Shown piece by piece: positions 16,947 to 26,462 of a stretch of DNA of 64,000 nucleotides. Numbering within the stretch: the first letter of the stretch is position 1; every line of letters starts with the position of its first letter. Made by a program: the position numbers and the translations under genes. The DNA is from Bacteroidetes bacterium HGW-Bacteroidetes-8. GTDB lineage: Bacteria; Bacteroidota; Bacteroidia; Bacteroidales; UBA932. Under the pieces are notes generated by a model. It ran no database searches, had not been told where the DNA came from, and worked only from the letters and a program-made list of their open reading frames with translations. Location of the stretch: contig PHCZ01000001.1 in assembly GCA_002840895.1 (NCBI GenBank), forward strand, positions 535,810-599,809, written 5' to 3'.

Positions 16947-18011
16947 TTATCCCAGCAGAATACCTGTTCCTCTTGTACCGTTTTTAAATAGTTGGGAGTG
17001 ATTTTTAGCCTCTCTCTTTTTCCAGTCGCCTTTGTGGTATGCATAACTGATAATAAGAGGTACAACAGTTGTTGCTTCGGCGTACACCATCTGTTCGTGG
17101 GCAGTGTCTACCTTACCCCAGGAGTTAGCCTCCTTAAGGGTAGAAGATGAACAAGCACCGTCACGAACATCTGCAACAGTTATCTGAACAGCATATTTAT
17201 GCATCGGAACGTCAAATCCCAAACACTCGGCACAAACGACAGTATCCTGAGCAAAGTTCTTAGGAACTCCTCCTCCAATCATAAAGAGACCGCTGCTCTT
17301 TGCGGACATCTTCACCTCAGTGAGCTCACGAAAATCTGCAACAGAGTCAATGGAGAGATATGGTTTATCCTCTTTCATTCTCTCTACCTGATGCATAACC
17401 AACCCGAATCCTGCACTGCAGTCACTAAATGCCGGAACGAAAATTGGAACATTATGTTCGTATGCGGTCTGAATCAATGAGTTTTTTTTAACTGAATTGA
17501 CAGAGAGCCATTTCCCGATCTCGTAAATAAACTCTCTGGATGAGTATGGTCTCGGCTCAAGAGAGTCAGCTATACTCTTAATTGTTGAGTCACACAATTG
17601 AAGCTCCTCTTCGTCTATATAGGTATCATATATTCTGTCTATATAGTTGCCTCTCAAATGAGTGTCATCTATAAACTGAGACCCCTTGTAGTGCTTATAG
17701 CCTAGTGCCTCAAAAAAGTCCATATCTATAATAGATGCACCTGTAGCACATACGGCATCAATCATATTAAAGCGGATCATATCCACATAAGCCTGCATAC
17801 ATCCTCCTGCGGAGGTGCTCCCTGCAAGAATAAGCCAGTTAGTTGACTCTTTGTCATTTATCATCATCTGCAGAATATCTGCAGCAGATGCGGTATCCCT
17901 TGAGCTAAAAGACATATCTCGCATTGAATCTATTATGTATGAGGAGTCAAATGCAGTAACATCTATGTGTTTGACAATCTCTTTTAGAAGCTCTCTCTTT
18001 GTAGGTTTCAT
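16947..18011 (-). CDS. Deoxyhypusine synthase-like protein (possible homospermidine synthase)
   Basis: This 354-residue NAD-dependent family enzyme is related to eukaryotic deoxyhypusine synthase, which moves an aminobutyl group from spermidine to a lysine. Bacteria lack eIF5A, and characterised bacterial relatives act on polyamines, for example making homospermidine. The NAD-site motifs AGSTSAGG and GGGVPKN are visible, and the segment NSWGKVDT holds the equivalent of the catalytic lysine (about K300), so the enzyme looks active. I chose ATG 18011 over the adjacent GTG. It has a good promoter. Its substrate in this organism cannot be read from sequence. Confidence 0.85.
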   Translation of the reverse strand: MKPTKRELLKEIVKHIDVTAFDSSYIIDSMRDMSFSSRDTASAADILQMMINDKESTNWLILAGSTSAGGCMQAYVDMIRFNMIDAVCATGASIIDMDFFEALGYKHYKGSQFIDDTHLRGNYIDRIYDTYIDEEELQLCDSTIKSIADSLEPRPYSSREFIYEIGKWLSVNSVKKNSLIQTAYEHNVPIFVPAFSDCSAGFGLVMHQVERMKEDKPYLSIDSVADFRELTEVKMSAKSSGLFMIGGGVPKNFAQDTVVCAECLGFDVPMHKYAVQITVADVRDGACSSSTLKEANSWGKVDTAHEQMVYAEATTVVPLIISYAYHKGDWKKREAKNHSQLFKNGTRGTGILLG

Positions 18012-18051
18012 CACGATATAATTTTCAGTTTTATATACAATTAATTTTTGA

Positions 18052-18080
18052 CAAAGATAGATATTTTAAATTAAGAACAA
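18052..18080 (-). promoter_or_regulatory. Promoter of the deoxyhypusine synthase-like gene
   Basis: Minus strand: TTG (18078-18080), 18 bases, TATCTTTG (18052-18059). The start site should be about 35 bases before the ATG. Confidence 0.65.
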
Positions 18081-18089
18081 GTTTTTTAC

Positions 18090-18097
18090 TATTTTTG
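18090..18097 (+). promoter_or_regulatory. -7 box upstream of lysA
   Basis: TATTTTTG matches TAnnTTTG, 31 bases before the lysA ATG and back to back with the divergent promoter at 18052-18080. No clear -33 element. Confidence 0.5.
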
Positions 18098-18128
18098 CCG
18101 CTAATGAATCATAACAAATAATTACACT

Positions 18129-19277
18129 ATGTTCGACAAAAAAACAATCGAGAGATTTAACACAATTGATACTCCCTTTTACTACTATGATTTATCGCTG
18201 TTAAAAAAAACTCTTGATTTGTATACCACAGAACTAAGAAAATATAAGTTCCACGCGCACTATGCATTTAAAGCAAATGCGAATTCAAAAATTCTGGATA
18301 TCATTAAAGAGTATGGTCTGGGAGCAGATTGTGTTAGTGGAAATGAGGTCTCATTAGCTATAAAATCTGGCTTTGACCCTAAAAAAGTTGTTTATGCCGG
18401 AGTTGGAAAGTCAGACAAAGAGATTGAAACTGCTCTTTCGGCTGATATTTTCTCCTTTAATTGTGAGTCAATTCCTGAAATTGAGGTTATAGACTCAATT
18501 GCAAAGAAGATGGGAAAAACTGCCTCTATATCCTTGAGGATTAACCCGGATATAGATGCTCACACTCATCGTTACATATCAACAGGGCGTTCTCAGGATA
18601 AATTCGGCATAAGTCATTGGATGTTTGACGACGTGCTGAGTGCTATTGCAAAGTGTTATAATATTAAGCTTACTGGGCTACATTTTCACGTAGGGTCACA
18701 GATAACAGACCTGAATGTCTTCGATATGCTGGCTAATAAGGTAAACGAGATATCGGCCAATTTCAAGGACAAGGGTATAAGAATTGAGAATTTGAATCTG
18801 GGAGGAGGATTAGGGATTGACTACAAAGATCCGGATTCTGCCCCTATTTCTGATTTTGCAGCCTATTTTGCTATCATTGATAAAAAATTGGTAAAAGAGC
18901 CATACCAGCAGATACATTTTGAACCGGGAAGAGCCATAGTGGCACAGTGTGGTTCACTGATATCAAGAGTACTCTATGTTAAATTCGGTAAGGGGAGGAA
19001 GTTTGCGATTCTGGATGCAGGTATGAACGATCTTATCAGGCCGGCGCTATACCAGGCATCTCATAAAATAGAGAACCTTGTCTCTTCAGGAAGGAGTATG
19101 AGATACGATGTTGTCGGCCCAATTTGTGAATCCAGTGATCGCTTTGCAAAGAACCTACTGCTTCCTGAGACTAAACGGGGTGATATTATTGCTATAAGAT
19201 CTGCCGGTGCATATGGGCAAGTTATGGCTATGAGATATAATCAAAAGGATTTGGCACCAGATTACTATTCCGAATAA
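18129..19277 (+). CDS. lysA: Diaminopimelate decarboxylase
   Basis: This 382-residue fold-type III PLP enzyme makes lysine from meso-diaminopimelate. PLP would bind K48 in HAHYAFKANAN. HVGSQI near residue 190, the glycine-rich LNLGGGLGIDY near 225, and GPICESSDRF near 335 are present; the last holds the active-site Cys typical of DAP decarboxylases rather than other members of the fold, such as carboxynorspermidine decarboxylase. The length is slightly short but complete. A TetR gene follows 20 bases downstream. Confidence 0.92.
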   Translation: MFDKKTIERFNTIDTPFYYYDLSLLKKTLDLYTTELRKYKFHAHYAFKANANSKILDIIKEYGLGADCVSGNEVSLAIKSGFDPKKVVYAGVGKSDKEIETALSADIFSFNCESIPEIEVIDSIAKKMGKTASISLRINPDIDAHTHRYISTGRSQDKFGISHWMFDDVLSAIAKCYNIKLTGLHFHVGSQITDLNVFDMLANKVNEISANFKDKGIRIENLNLGGGLGIDYKDPDSAPISDFAAYFAIIDKKLVKEPYQQIHFEPGRAIVAQCGSLISRVLYVKFGKGRKFAILDAGMNDLIRPALYQASHKIENLVSSGRSMRYDVVGPICESSDRFAKNLLLPETKRGDIIAIRSAGAYGQVMAMRYNQKDLAPDYYSE

Positions 19278-19297
19278 TTTAAAAAATGTAAAATACT

Positions 19298-19906
19298 ATG
19301 GCAAGAGTCAGTTCTAAAGAGAGATATGTAACCAAGGTATATGACCTTTTTCGCAAAAAAGGTTTGAAACTCACAATGGATGATATTGCAGCCGAACTTA
19401 AACTTACTAAGAAGACCCTTTACAATAATTTCAACTCTAAGGAGGAGTTAATGAGAACTGTTATGCAGTTCATAATTGAGGATATTGAATTCAAAATAAA
19501 CCTCTCTCTTAGTCAGGGGAAAAATGCAATTGAGGCCCTGTTTCATACAAGCAGTATGATGAATAAAACACTGGAGCAGATAGGACCGCTTCTGCTTACA
19601 GATTCCTCTAAATATCTTCCTGACCTTAAAGTCTTAGACCATTCAAACAGAGTAAGTTTCTATTCAAGAATAATATACGAAAATCTGGAGAGAGGTATGA
19701 CGGAGGGTCTATACAGAGTGGATCTGAATAAAGAGCTAACATCTCTCTTTTTTACATCTGCAATGGCAAAGATATACTCCTGGAACGGCTCATATATTTA
19801 TCTGAAAGATCCATATCTTTTCCACTCCGAGCTTGTCAGATATCACCTTGAATCTGTTGTAAACGAAGATGGAAGAAAAATCCTAAGGTCATATATACAA
19901 AAATGA
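19298..19906 (+). CDS. TetR/AcrR family transcriptional regulator
   Basis: The 202-residue protein has an N-terminal helix-turn-helix at about residues 22-55 (LTMDDIAAELKLTKKTLYNNF) followed by KEELM, the standard TetR layout, and a helical C-terminal ligand/dimer domain without recognisable ligand class. It lies 20 bases after lysA and just before ffh, which has its own -7 box overlapping the end of this gene. No TetR-type palindrome is evident upstream, so its targets are unknown; neighbouring genes are housekeeping. Confidence 0.85.
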   Translation: MARVSSKERYVTKVYDLFRKKGLKLTMDDIAAELKLTKKTLYNNFNSKEELMRTVMQFIIEDIEFKINLSLSQGKNAIEALFHTSSMMNKTLEQIGPLLLTDSSKYLPDLKVLDHSNRVSFYSRIIYENLERGMTEGLYRVDLNKELTSLFFTSAMAKIYSWNGSYIYLKDPYLFHSELVRYHLESVVNEDGRKILRSYIQK

Positions 19907-19907
19907 C

Positions 19908-19915
19908 TATTTTTG
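19908..19915 (+). promoter_or_regulatory. -7 box upstream of ffh
   Basis: TATTTTTG begins two bases after the TetR stop codon and lies 19 bases before the ffh ATG, suggesting ffh has its own promoter. Confidence 0.5.
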
Positions 19916-19934
19916 CAGCCTAATTTTTTTTGAA

Positions 19935-21269
19935 ATGTTTGAGAATTTAATAGACAGACTGGAGAGCTCCTTTAAACTCCTTAAGGGTGAGGGTAGAATT
20001 ACCGAAATTAATGTTGCCGAAACTCTTAAAGAGATAAGAAAAGCACTTCTGGATGCAGATGTGAGCTATAAGATTGCAAAGAACTTTTGTGACGACGTTA
20101 AACAGAAAGCACTAGGTCAGGATGTATTAAAGGCTGTAAGGCCTGGTCAGATGATGACCAAAATTGTTCACGATGAGCTAACTCTGCTTATGGGAAGCGA
20201 AGCGTCAGATATATCAATAAAAGGGAATCCTGGAATTGTTTTGGTTGCAGGTCTTCAAGGATCCGGAAAGACCACCTTCAGCGGTAAACTAGCCTTAAAC
20301 TGCAAAACAAAAAGGGGACTCAAAACACTTTTGGTAGCGTGTGACGTATATCGTCCCGCAGCGATTGAACAGCTTAAAATCCTTGGTAATCAGGTTGGAG
20401 TTGATGTTTATAGCGAGGAGGGGGTAAAAGATCCTGTCAAAATTGCTAAGAGTGCCATTTCGAAGGCTAAACTTGAGGGGTACTCTCTTGTAATCATAGA
20501 TACTGCAGGCCGACTTGCAATAGATGAGGAGATGATGCAGGAGATTGCAGCTGTTAAAAAAGCGGTTAACCCTACTGAGACTCTCTTTGTAGTTGACTCG
20601 ATGACAGGTCAGGATGCTGTAGAGACTGCAAAAACATTCAATGAAAGACTTAATTTTGACGGAGTTGTTCTTACTAAACTGGATGGAGATACCAGAGGTG
20701 GAGCTGCACTCTCAATTAAGGCAGTAGTCAACAAACCTATTAAGTTTGTCTCATCCAGTGAGAAGATGGAGGCTCTGGATGTATTTCATCCTAAGAGGAT
20801 TGCAGATAGAATACTGGGAATGGGAGACGTTGTCTCTTTGGTAGAGAAGGCACAGGAGCAGTTCAACGAAGAGGAGGCAAGAAAGATTCAGAAGAAGCTG
20901 GCCAAAGACCAGTTTACTTTGAGTGACTTTTTTAGCCAAATTCAGCAGATAAAGAAGATGGGGAACATTAAGGATCTTGCGTCAATGATTCCAGGAATGG
21001 GTAAAATGCTTAAAGATGTTGAGATGGATAACTCAGCTTTTAAAAGTATTGAGGCTATAATTCAGTCAATGACACAAATTGAAAGAGATAACCCGGCTAT
21101 TCTTAACGGAAGCAGGAGAAAGAGAATTGCAGATGGCAGCGGTACCTCAATTGCCGAGATTAACAGACTCATTAAACAGTTTGACGATACCAGAAAGATG
21201 ATGAAAAATATGGCCGGCGGCGGCGCAGCTAAGGCAGCGAGAGCTATGGGGTCACTCAGAAAAAGATAG
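19935..21269 (+). CDS. ffh: Signal recognition particle protein Ffh
   Basis: This 444-residue GTPase binds 4.5S RNA and signal peptides and delivers nascent membrane proteins to FtsY. In order: the N domain (1-90), the G domain with the P-loop [14 protein letters not shown] (about residue 108), [17 protein letters not shown] and [13 protein letters not shown], and the M domain (about 300-444) with IPGMGKML and [16 protein letters not shown] for RNA binding. The length is normal. folD follows 23 bases later on the same strand. Confidence 0.96.
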   Translation: MFENLIDRLESSFKLLKGEGRITEINVAETLKEIRKALLDADVSYKIAKNFCDDVKQKALGQDVLKAVRPGQMMTKIVHDELTLLMGSEASDISIKGNPGIVLVAGLQGSGKTTFSGKLALNCKTKRGLKTLLVACDVYRPAAIEQLKILGNQVGVDVYSEEGVKDPVKIAKSAISKAKLEGYSLVIIDTAGRLAIDEEMMQEIAAVKKAVNPTETLFVVDSMTGQDAVETAKTFNERLNFDGVVLTKLDGDTRGGAALSIKAVVNKPIKFVSSSEKMEALDVFHPKRIADRILGMGDVVSLVEKAQEQFNEEEARKIQKKLAKDQFTLSDFFSQIQQIKKMGNIKDLASMIPGMGKMLKDVEMDNSAFKSIEAIIQSMTQIERDNPAILNGSRRKRIADGSGTSIAEINRLIKQFDDTRKMMKNMAGGGAAKAARAMGSLRKR

Positions 21270-21292
21270 AAAACATAATCACAACTATAGAG

Positions 21293-22159
21293 ATGATAAT
21301 TTTAGACGGAAAAGCGACTGCCGATACAATCAAGGGCGAAATTGCAATACAGGTAGAGACTATTATCAAAAGAGGGGGTAAAAGACCCCATCTTGCTGCT
21401 ATTCTTGTTGGAGATGATGGTGCTTCACAAACATATGTAGGTCATAAAGAGAAATCCTGCAAACAGGTGGGTTTTGACTCAACTCTTATCCGCTTCCCTG
21501 CAGAGATCTCACAGGATCTACTTCTTGCGGAGATCTCAAAAATTAACAATAATCCTTCAATAGATGGTCTGATTGTTCAGCTTCCGTTGCCAAAACATAT
21601 TGATGAACAAAAAGTTATAGAGACAATAGACCCTAATAAAGATGTAGATGGTTTCCATCCTGTAAATGTTGGAAAGATGCTCCTAGGGCTGCCAACTTTT
21701 ATATCTGCAACACCTGCGGGTATTATAGAGTTGTTATCCAGATATAATATTGAGACATCCGGTAAAAACTGTGTTATTATTGGCAGAAGTAATATAGTTG
21801 GAAGACCGATGGCAAATCTGCTATCCCAAAAATCGAATCCCGGTGACTGTACTGTTACCATATGCCACAGTAGAACAAGAGATATTAAAGAGCATACTTT
21901 AAATGCTGACATCATTATTGCTGCTCTTGGAATCCCGGAGTTTCTCAAAGGAGATATGGTTAAGGAGGGTGCAGTTGTTATTGATGTCGGTATAACAAGA
22001 GTTGAAGCCGATACTAAGAGCGGCTTCAAACTTGTGGGTGATGTAAAATTTGATGAGGTTGCTCCAAAGTGCTCTTATATTACCCCGGTTCCAGGAGGAG
22101 TAGGGCCAATGACCATCATATCTCTGCTAAAGAACACCTTAATAGCATCAGGGAACTAA
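21293..22159 (+). CDS. folD: Bifunctional methylenetetrahydrofolate dehydrogenase/cyclohydrolase FolD
   Basis: This 288-residue enzyme interconverts 5,10-methylene-THF and 10-formyl-THF for one-carbon supply. The catalytic lysine lies in [10 protein letters not shown] near residue 52, the NADP site in [17 protein letters not shown] near 160, and [11 protein letters not shown] near 265 closes the active site. Its stop codon overlaps the stop of the convergent receptor gene by sharing CTAA, leaving no room for a terminator between them. Confidence 0.95.
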   Translation: MIILDGKATADTIKGEIAIQVETIIKRGGKRPHLAAILVGDDGASQTYVGHKEKSCKQVGFDSTLIRFPAEISQDLLLAEISKINNNPSIDGLIVQLPLPKHIDEQKVIETIDPNKDVDGFHPVNVGKMLLGLPTFISATPAGIIELLSRYNIETSGKNCVIIGRSNIVGRPMANLLSQKSNPGDCTVTICHSRTRDIKEHTLNADIIIAALGIPEFLKGDMVKEGAVVIDVGITRVEADTKSGFKLVGDVKFDEVAPKCSYITPVPGGVGPMTIISLLKNTLIASGN

Positions 22160-24582
22160 TTTCCGGAGTTGACCCTAGAGGTCTCATCAAGATTTCCTAC
22201 TTTTCTCTGTTTTTGTGATTTACTCTGCCCAAACCGGTATGTAAAGGTGACTATTATTTGTTTGCTCTTATTTCTTTGCACAAACTCATAGTTTTTGAAT
22301 ACATTATCTTTGAGAGAGATTCTGTTGTAGTTTGTTCCAAAAATATCTGTTGCAAGAATTGAGATCACTCCTCTGTTTTCAAGAACTCCTTTTTTCACTC
22401 CAAGGGTATAATCGCTTTTAGGCTTTAAGTTAAAATAACCGTACGGAACTCCGGACTGGTAGTACCCGGTAAACTCAATTTTGGTATTTTTTGGGAGAAT
22501 CACGGTTGCACCAATGTTTCCTTGTGTAAAGATTATCTCTTTTGAATAGGTGTTGTTATAGCTATTAATATATGATAAAGAGATATTTCCATTCATCATT
22601 AACCATTTAGCTACAGGATATTCTGTTACAGATGCATTGGCTCCTAACATTTTCAGTTGCCCGAAGTTATCCCATTTTAAAAGTTTATCTCCACTCTCTG
22701 TATCCAGACTAGGTGTCTGAACTATTGTTTTGTTTCTAAATTGACCATTAATTCCAAAATTGAGATACTGAGATAATCCCAAAGAGAGACTTAGCTGGTG
22801 ACTATATTGAGGATCAATATCTGGGTTACCAAGTGCAGAGCTTGTGGCATCGATGTAAAATCTTTGAGGGTTGAGCTGTTCAAAATTAGGTCTTTGAATC
22901 CTAAGTGTGTACGATACACTCCATCTCACTTTTTTATTAGGATTGTAGCCTATAAAAATTGATGGAAAGAGATCCAGGTAGTTTTTAGTTGTAATAGTGT
23001 CAGATGAAATCCAATCTCCTTTAGATTGTGTCAGTTCTGCTCTTATACCGCCTTTAATGCTCAATTTAGGATTAAATTGTTTTGAGAAAGTTATATATGC
23101 TGCACTTATATTCTCTTTGTATAGAAATACCGTGCTTTGATTGACGTTCGGTACCCATATAGCATCTCTGAAATCTCTTCTTTCCAAGTTGTTGTCTGTC
23201 CTACTTTGAGCCCATTTAAATCCTGCCTCAAGTTTTGCGCTATTATTAATACTTTGCTCGTAGTCTGCTTTAAATGATGCAATTTTAATACTTTGTGCAG
23301 AGGTTGTTTTGAATATATCGGGAACTTTGCTCTCATTACCTGCCGGATCGGTAAAATAACTTCCCTGTCTGCTATCTCTGTCCATATTAAATATACTATA
23401 ATCTCCGTTAAGAGTAATCTCTTGATTATCTTTAAAATAGTGTGTATAGTTTATGTTTGCATACAGATTATCAAAACTCAGTTCGTTTATAATCTTAGTG
23501 GTTGCGTTTTGTACTAAATTTCCGTTTTGAATGTACTCACTTCCGGTGTCAACATCTGATGAATCTGTCAAATCTCTAAAAGATCCGCTTACAACAAAGC
23601 CTAAAATATTCTTTTTGTTTATAAACCAATCATTTGAAAGCTTTAGATTATGTCCGTTATTGTTTCTTAAGAGAAATGTTTTACTGTTGACTATGTTACC
23701 GGTGCCCATATCTGTTATTGTTTTAAAACTATTAAACCCCTGAATGTATCTTGGATTATAGCTAAACGACATACTGTTTTTCTCACTTCTGTGATTAATA
23801 AGAAATGTAGCATCCGCAGAGTGATAATATTTTTCGTATGAAGCTCCGGTATAGGAACCTTTTAAAGAACCGTTTACACCTTTTACAAAATTGCGTTTGG
23901 TTCGGATATTAATTATACCGCCGGATCCCTGGGCATCATACTTAGAAGAGGGGTGGGCGATGATTTCAATTTTGTCTATAGTTGAGCCGTCTGTGCCGCT
24001 TAAGAGAGCTTCAAGATCACTTCCGGATATATTTGAAGGTCTGCCATCTAGCCATACCTGTACCTGAGAACCGTTTAGAAGAATCTCTCCGGATGGGTCG
24101 ACACTAACCCCCGGTGCCTTTTTTAGAATATCAAGTGCGCTGCTTCCGTGTGTCGAAACTGCCTCTGCCACATTCATTATTATCTTATCCAGCTTTTGTT
24201 CTATTACAGGTACTCTTACAGATACTACAGCGCTTTTTAAAGCTACAAAATCTTCCGAAAGAGCAATATTTCCGAGATCTATAGTACTCATATTTGCCGA
24301 AGGCTCAATTTTTAGTGTTGTATCACGAAACCCTATAAAAGATATTCTAACCCTACACTCACTATCAGTAGAGTTAATCAAACTAAAGCTTCCATCCTGT
24401 GCAGATATTGTACCGCTTAGTATAGTGTTATCTGCAGTTTGGATTACGACAGTCGCAAAAGAGAGGGGTTTACCATTCTCTTTTTCAATTATTTTACCAT
24501 AGATGGTAAGATTGTTCTTTGAGTAGAGCGATGTGAAAAATGTTGCTGTCAAAAGTAAGAGGAGAAAAATCTTGCGTTGCAT
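22156..24582 (-). CDS. TonB-receptor-like outer membrane beta-barrel protein
   Basis: The 808-residue protein has a signal peptide ([16 protein letters not shown]), a carboxypeptidase-regulatory-like beta-sandwich at about residues 22-110 ([19 protein letters not shown]), a plug-like domain at about 115-230 ([25 protein letters not shown]), and a C-terminal barrel of the Bacteroidetes 'outer membrane beta-barrel family' type. No SusD partner is adjacent, so it is not a classical polysaccharide locus. The substrate is unknown. An ECF-type promoter lies upstream at 24638-24664, suggesting control by an ECF sigma factor rather than the housekeeping one. Confidence 0.88.
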   Translation of the reverse strand: MQRKIFLLLLLTATFFTSLYSKNNLTIYGKIIEKENGKPLSFATVVIQTADNTILSGTISAQDGSFSLINSTDSECRVRISFIGFRDTTLKIEPSANMSTIDLGNIALSEDFVALKSAVVSVRVPVIEQKLDKIIMNVAEAVSTHGSSALDILKKAPGVSVDPSGEILLNGSQVQVWLDGRPSNISGSDLEALLSGTDGSTIDKIEIIAHPSSKYDAQGSGGIINIRTKRNFVKGVNGSLKGSYTGASYEKYYHSADATFLINHRSEKNSMSFSYNPRYIQGFNSFKTITDMGTGNIVNSKTFLLRNNNGHNLKLSNDWFINKKNILGFVVSGSFRDLTDSSDVDTGSEYIQNGNLVQNATTKIINELSFDNLYANINYTHYFKDNQEITLNGDYSIFNMDRDSRQGSYFTDPAGNESKVPDIFKTTSAQSIKIASFKADYEQSINNSAKLEAGFKWAQSRTDNNLERRDFRDAIWVPNVNQSTVFLYKENISAAYITFSKQFNPKLSIKGGIRAELTQSKGDWISSDTITTKNYLDLFPSIFIGYNPNKKVRWSVSYTLRIQRPNFEQLNPQRFYIDATSSALGNPDIDPQYSHQLSLSLGLSQYLNFGINGQFRNKTIVQTPSLDTESGDKLLKWDNFGQLKMLGANASVTEYPVAKWLMMNGNISLSYINSYNNTYSKEIIFTQGNIGATVILPKNTKIEFTGYYQSGVPYGYFNLKPKSDYTLGVKKGVLENRGVISILATDIFGTNYNRISLKDNVFKNYEFVQRNKSKQIIVTFTYRFGQSKSQKQRKVGNLDETSRVNSGN

Positions 24583-24637
24583 AGTAATTATATTTGTTTA
24601 GTAGTTTGTAAAGCATAATACTCTTTTCACACTAATA

Positions 24638-24664
24638 GACGAAACAATGAATAAAAAAGTTGCA
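24638..24664 (-). promoter_or_regulatory. Possible ECF-type promoter of the barrel receptor gene
   Basis: Minus strand: TGCAACT (24658-24664), 16 bases with a T run, then CGTC (24638-24641) continuing TATTAG. This resembles the pair at the sigma locus (TGTAACC, N15, CGTC). The predicted leader is about 50 bases. Confidence 0.5.
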
Positions 24665-24707
24665 ACGATATATTATATTAGAGATTATTTATTTATGCAT
24701 TTTTGAT

Positions 24708-24715
24708 TATATTTG
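24708..24715 (+). promoter_or_regulatory. -7 box upstream of the M28 peptidase
   Basis: TATATTTG matches TAnnTTTG, 26 bases before the peptidase ATG. No clear -33 TTTG at the right distance. Confidence 0.5.
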
Positions 24716-24741
24716 TAAATAATTGATATTGAGCTATAAAT

Positions 24742-26391
24742 ATGATACTTAAGTTTAAAAACTCTCTAGATTCTTCAAGGATCTTATTTTTAATTACTTC
24801 TATTTTACTTCTACCAGCATCTCTCTCCTCTCAGCCTTTCAAAGCAGATACAATAAGGTTAAAGGAAAATTTACTTTTCCTCTCCGGCGATCCTCTAAAG
24901 GGTAGAGCACCGGGTACAAAAGAGGACTCTCTTGCTGCATCTTTTATATCTGATAAACTTAAAAGTGCAGGGTTTGCCCCTCTTATTGGTAATTCTCTTA
25001 TGGTCCCATTCGATTTTATAATCCGCAGAGAGATTGAACAGGGTTCTTCTATCGCAATTTCTGGTAAAAATCTTTTAGAGGATAAAGACTACTTTATCTC
25101 TCCCATCTCACCATCTGCATCGATATCCGGAGAGATTGAGGTTATTGATAAGAACTCTAATAGTTTAGTCAATAAAAGAGGGAAAATAGCGCTTATAAAA
25201 TCAGATCCGGATTCTGTGCAATTCTTCACAACCCCTATCTCTCAACAAGGGTATGAAGGGTTGCTTTTTTATAACGACAATGAGATAAATCCTTTAAAAA
25301 ATGTAAGATCATCTGGGGTGTCAATCCCGGTAGTGGGTATCTCTAAGGAGCTTGCAAGTTTTATTCTATCTGAAAAGAGCTTAATCTGCAATATAGAGTG
25401 TAGGATAGAAATCGTAAAGGGAAGATCATTTAACGTTTTGGCTGTTAAACCAGGGCCTAATAAGAGCAGATACATACTTGCCGGAGCACATTATGACCAT
25501 CTGGGTTTTGGAGGCAAAGGGAGTGGAAGTATGTATAAAAATGAAGGAGAGATACATAACGGAGCTGACGATAATGGTAGCGGAGTAGTATCAGTTATTG
25601 AAATGGGAAGAGTTATATCTGAACGTATAGATAGTAACCCAAACTCTAACCACTCTTATGGTATTGCTATAGCCGCATTTGGAGCTGAGGAGATGGGACT
25701 TATAGGCTCTAGAATAGTTGTAGATACCCTTACTTCATTGAACTTACTTCCTGCTTTGATGATTAACCTCGATATGGTAGGTAGAATGAATAATAGGAGA
25801 GTTCAGGCAGGGGGAGCAGGCACTTTTTTAGGAGCAGACTCTATACTCTTGAATGTTAACAAGGATTATAGCCTGAATCTTACTGTTACCAAAGATGGGT
25901 ATGGCCCTTCCGACCACGCCTCTTTCTATACTAAGGGTGTTCCTGTTCTCTACTTTACAACCGGTGTGCATAAGGAGTACCATACACCATCAGATGATTT
26001 TGATCTGATAAACTTTGCAGGTCTTAAAATGGTTACGGACTTTGTATCTGATATCGTATATAACATCTCTGATATGGGATTTGTCCCTGTTTATCAAAAA
26101 TCAGAGGCGCCGGTTTCTAGTGCCAGAAGATCTTTTAAGGTGACACTGGGAGTAATACCCGATTTTACCTATGAAAAAGGGGATGGGTTTAGGGTTGGCT
26201 CTGTTACCGACGGCAGACCTGCCCAGATAGCCGGTATGAAAGAGGGTGATGTTATTATAAATATGAATACAAAAAAAATAAACAACATTTACGACTATAT
26301 GTCAGCTCTTGGTGATTTAAAGCAAGGTTCTCAAGTTCAAGTGATAATAAGAAGAGGGTTGTCTGAGATAACCTTGCAGATTCATTTGTAA
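24742..26391 (+). CDS. Exported M28-family zinc aminopeptidase with PDZ domain
   Basis: The 549-residue protein has an N-terminal signal peptide (hydrophobic stretch about 14-29, cleavage near SLSSQ), a probable protease-associated insert at about 110-215, and an M28 catalytic domain with all expected zinc and catalytic residues: GAHYDHLG, NGADDNGSG, FGAEEMGLIGS, NLDMVGR and KEYHTPSDD. The last 90 residues form a PDZ domain (FRVGSVTDGRPAQIAGMKEG). It probably trims peptides in the periplasm or at the surface. It precedes an unknown membrane gene by about 70 bases. Confidence 0.9.
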   Translation: MILKFKNSLDSSRILFLITSILLLPASLSSQPFKADTIRLKENLLFLSGDPLKGRAPGTKEDSLAASFISDKLKSAGFAPLIGNSLMVPFDFIIRREIEQGSSIAISGKNLLEDKDYFISPISPSASISGEIEVIDKNSNSLVNKRGKIALIKSDPDSVQFFTTPISQQGYEGLLFYNDNEINPLKNVRSSGVSIPVVGISKELASFILSEKSLICNIECRIEIVKGRSFNVLAVKPGPNKSRYILAGAHYDHLGFGGKGSGSMYKNEGEIHNGADDNGSGVVSVIEMGRVISERIDSNPNSNHSYGIAIAAFGAEEMGLIGSRIVVDTLTSLNLLPALMINLDMVGRMNNRRVQAGGAGTFLGADSILLNVNKDYSLNLTVTKDGYGPSDHASFYTKGVPVLYFTTGVHKEYHTPSDDFDLINFAGLKMVTDFVSDIVYNISDMGFVPVYQKSEAPVSSARRSFKVTLGVIPDFTYEKGDGFRVGSVTDGRPAQIAGMKEGDVIINMNTKKINNIYDYMSALGDLKQGSQVQVIIRRGLSEITLQIHL

Positions 26392-26462
26392 AATTATCTC
26401 TATTATTTTAAAACAACTACCGTGTTATATAAACTTATTATTAGTAATTTAAACTTTAATAT

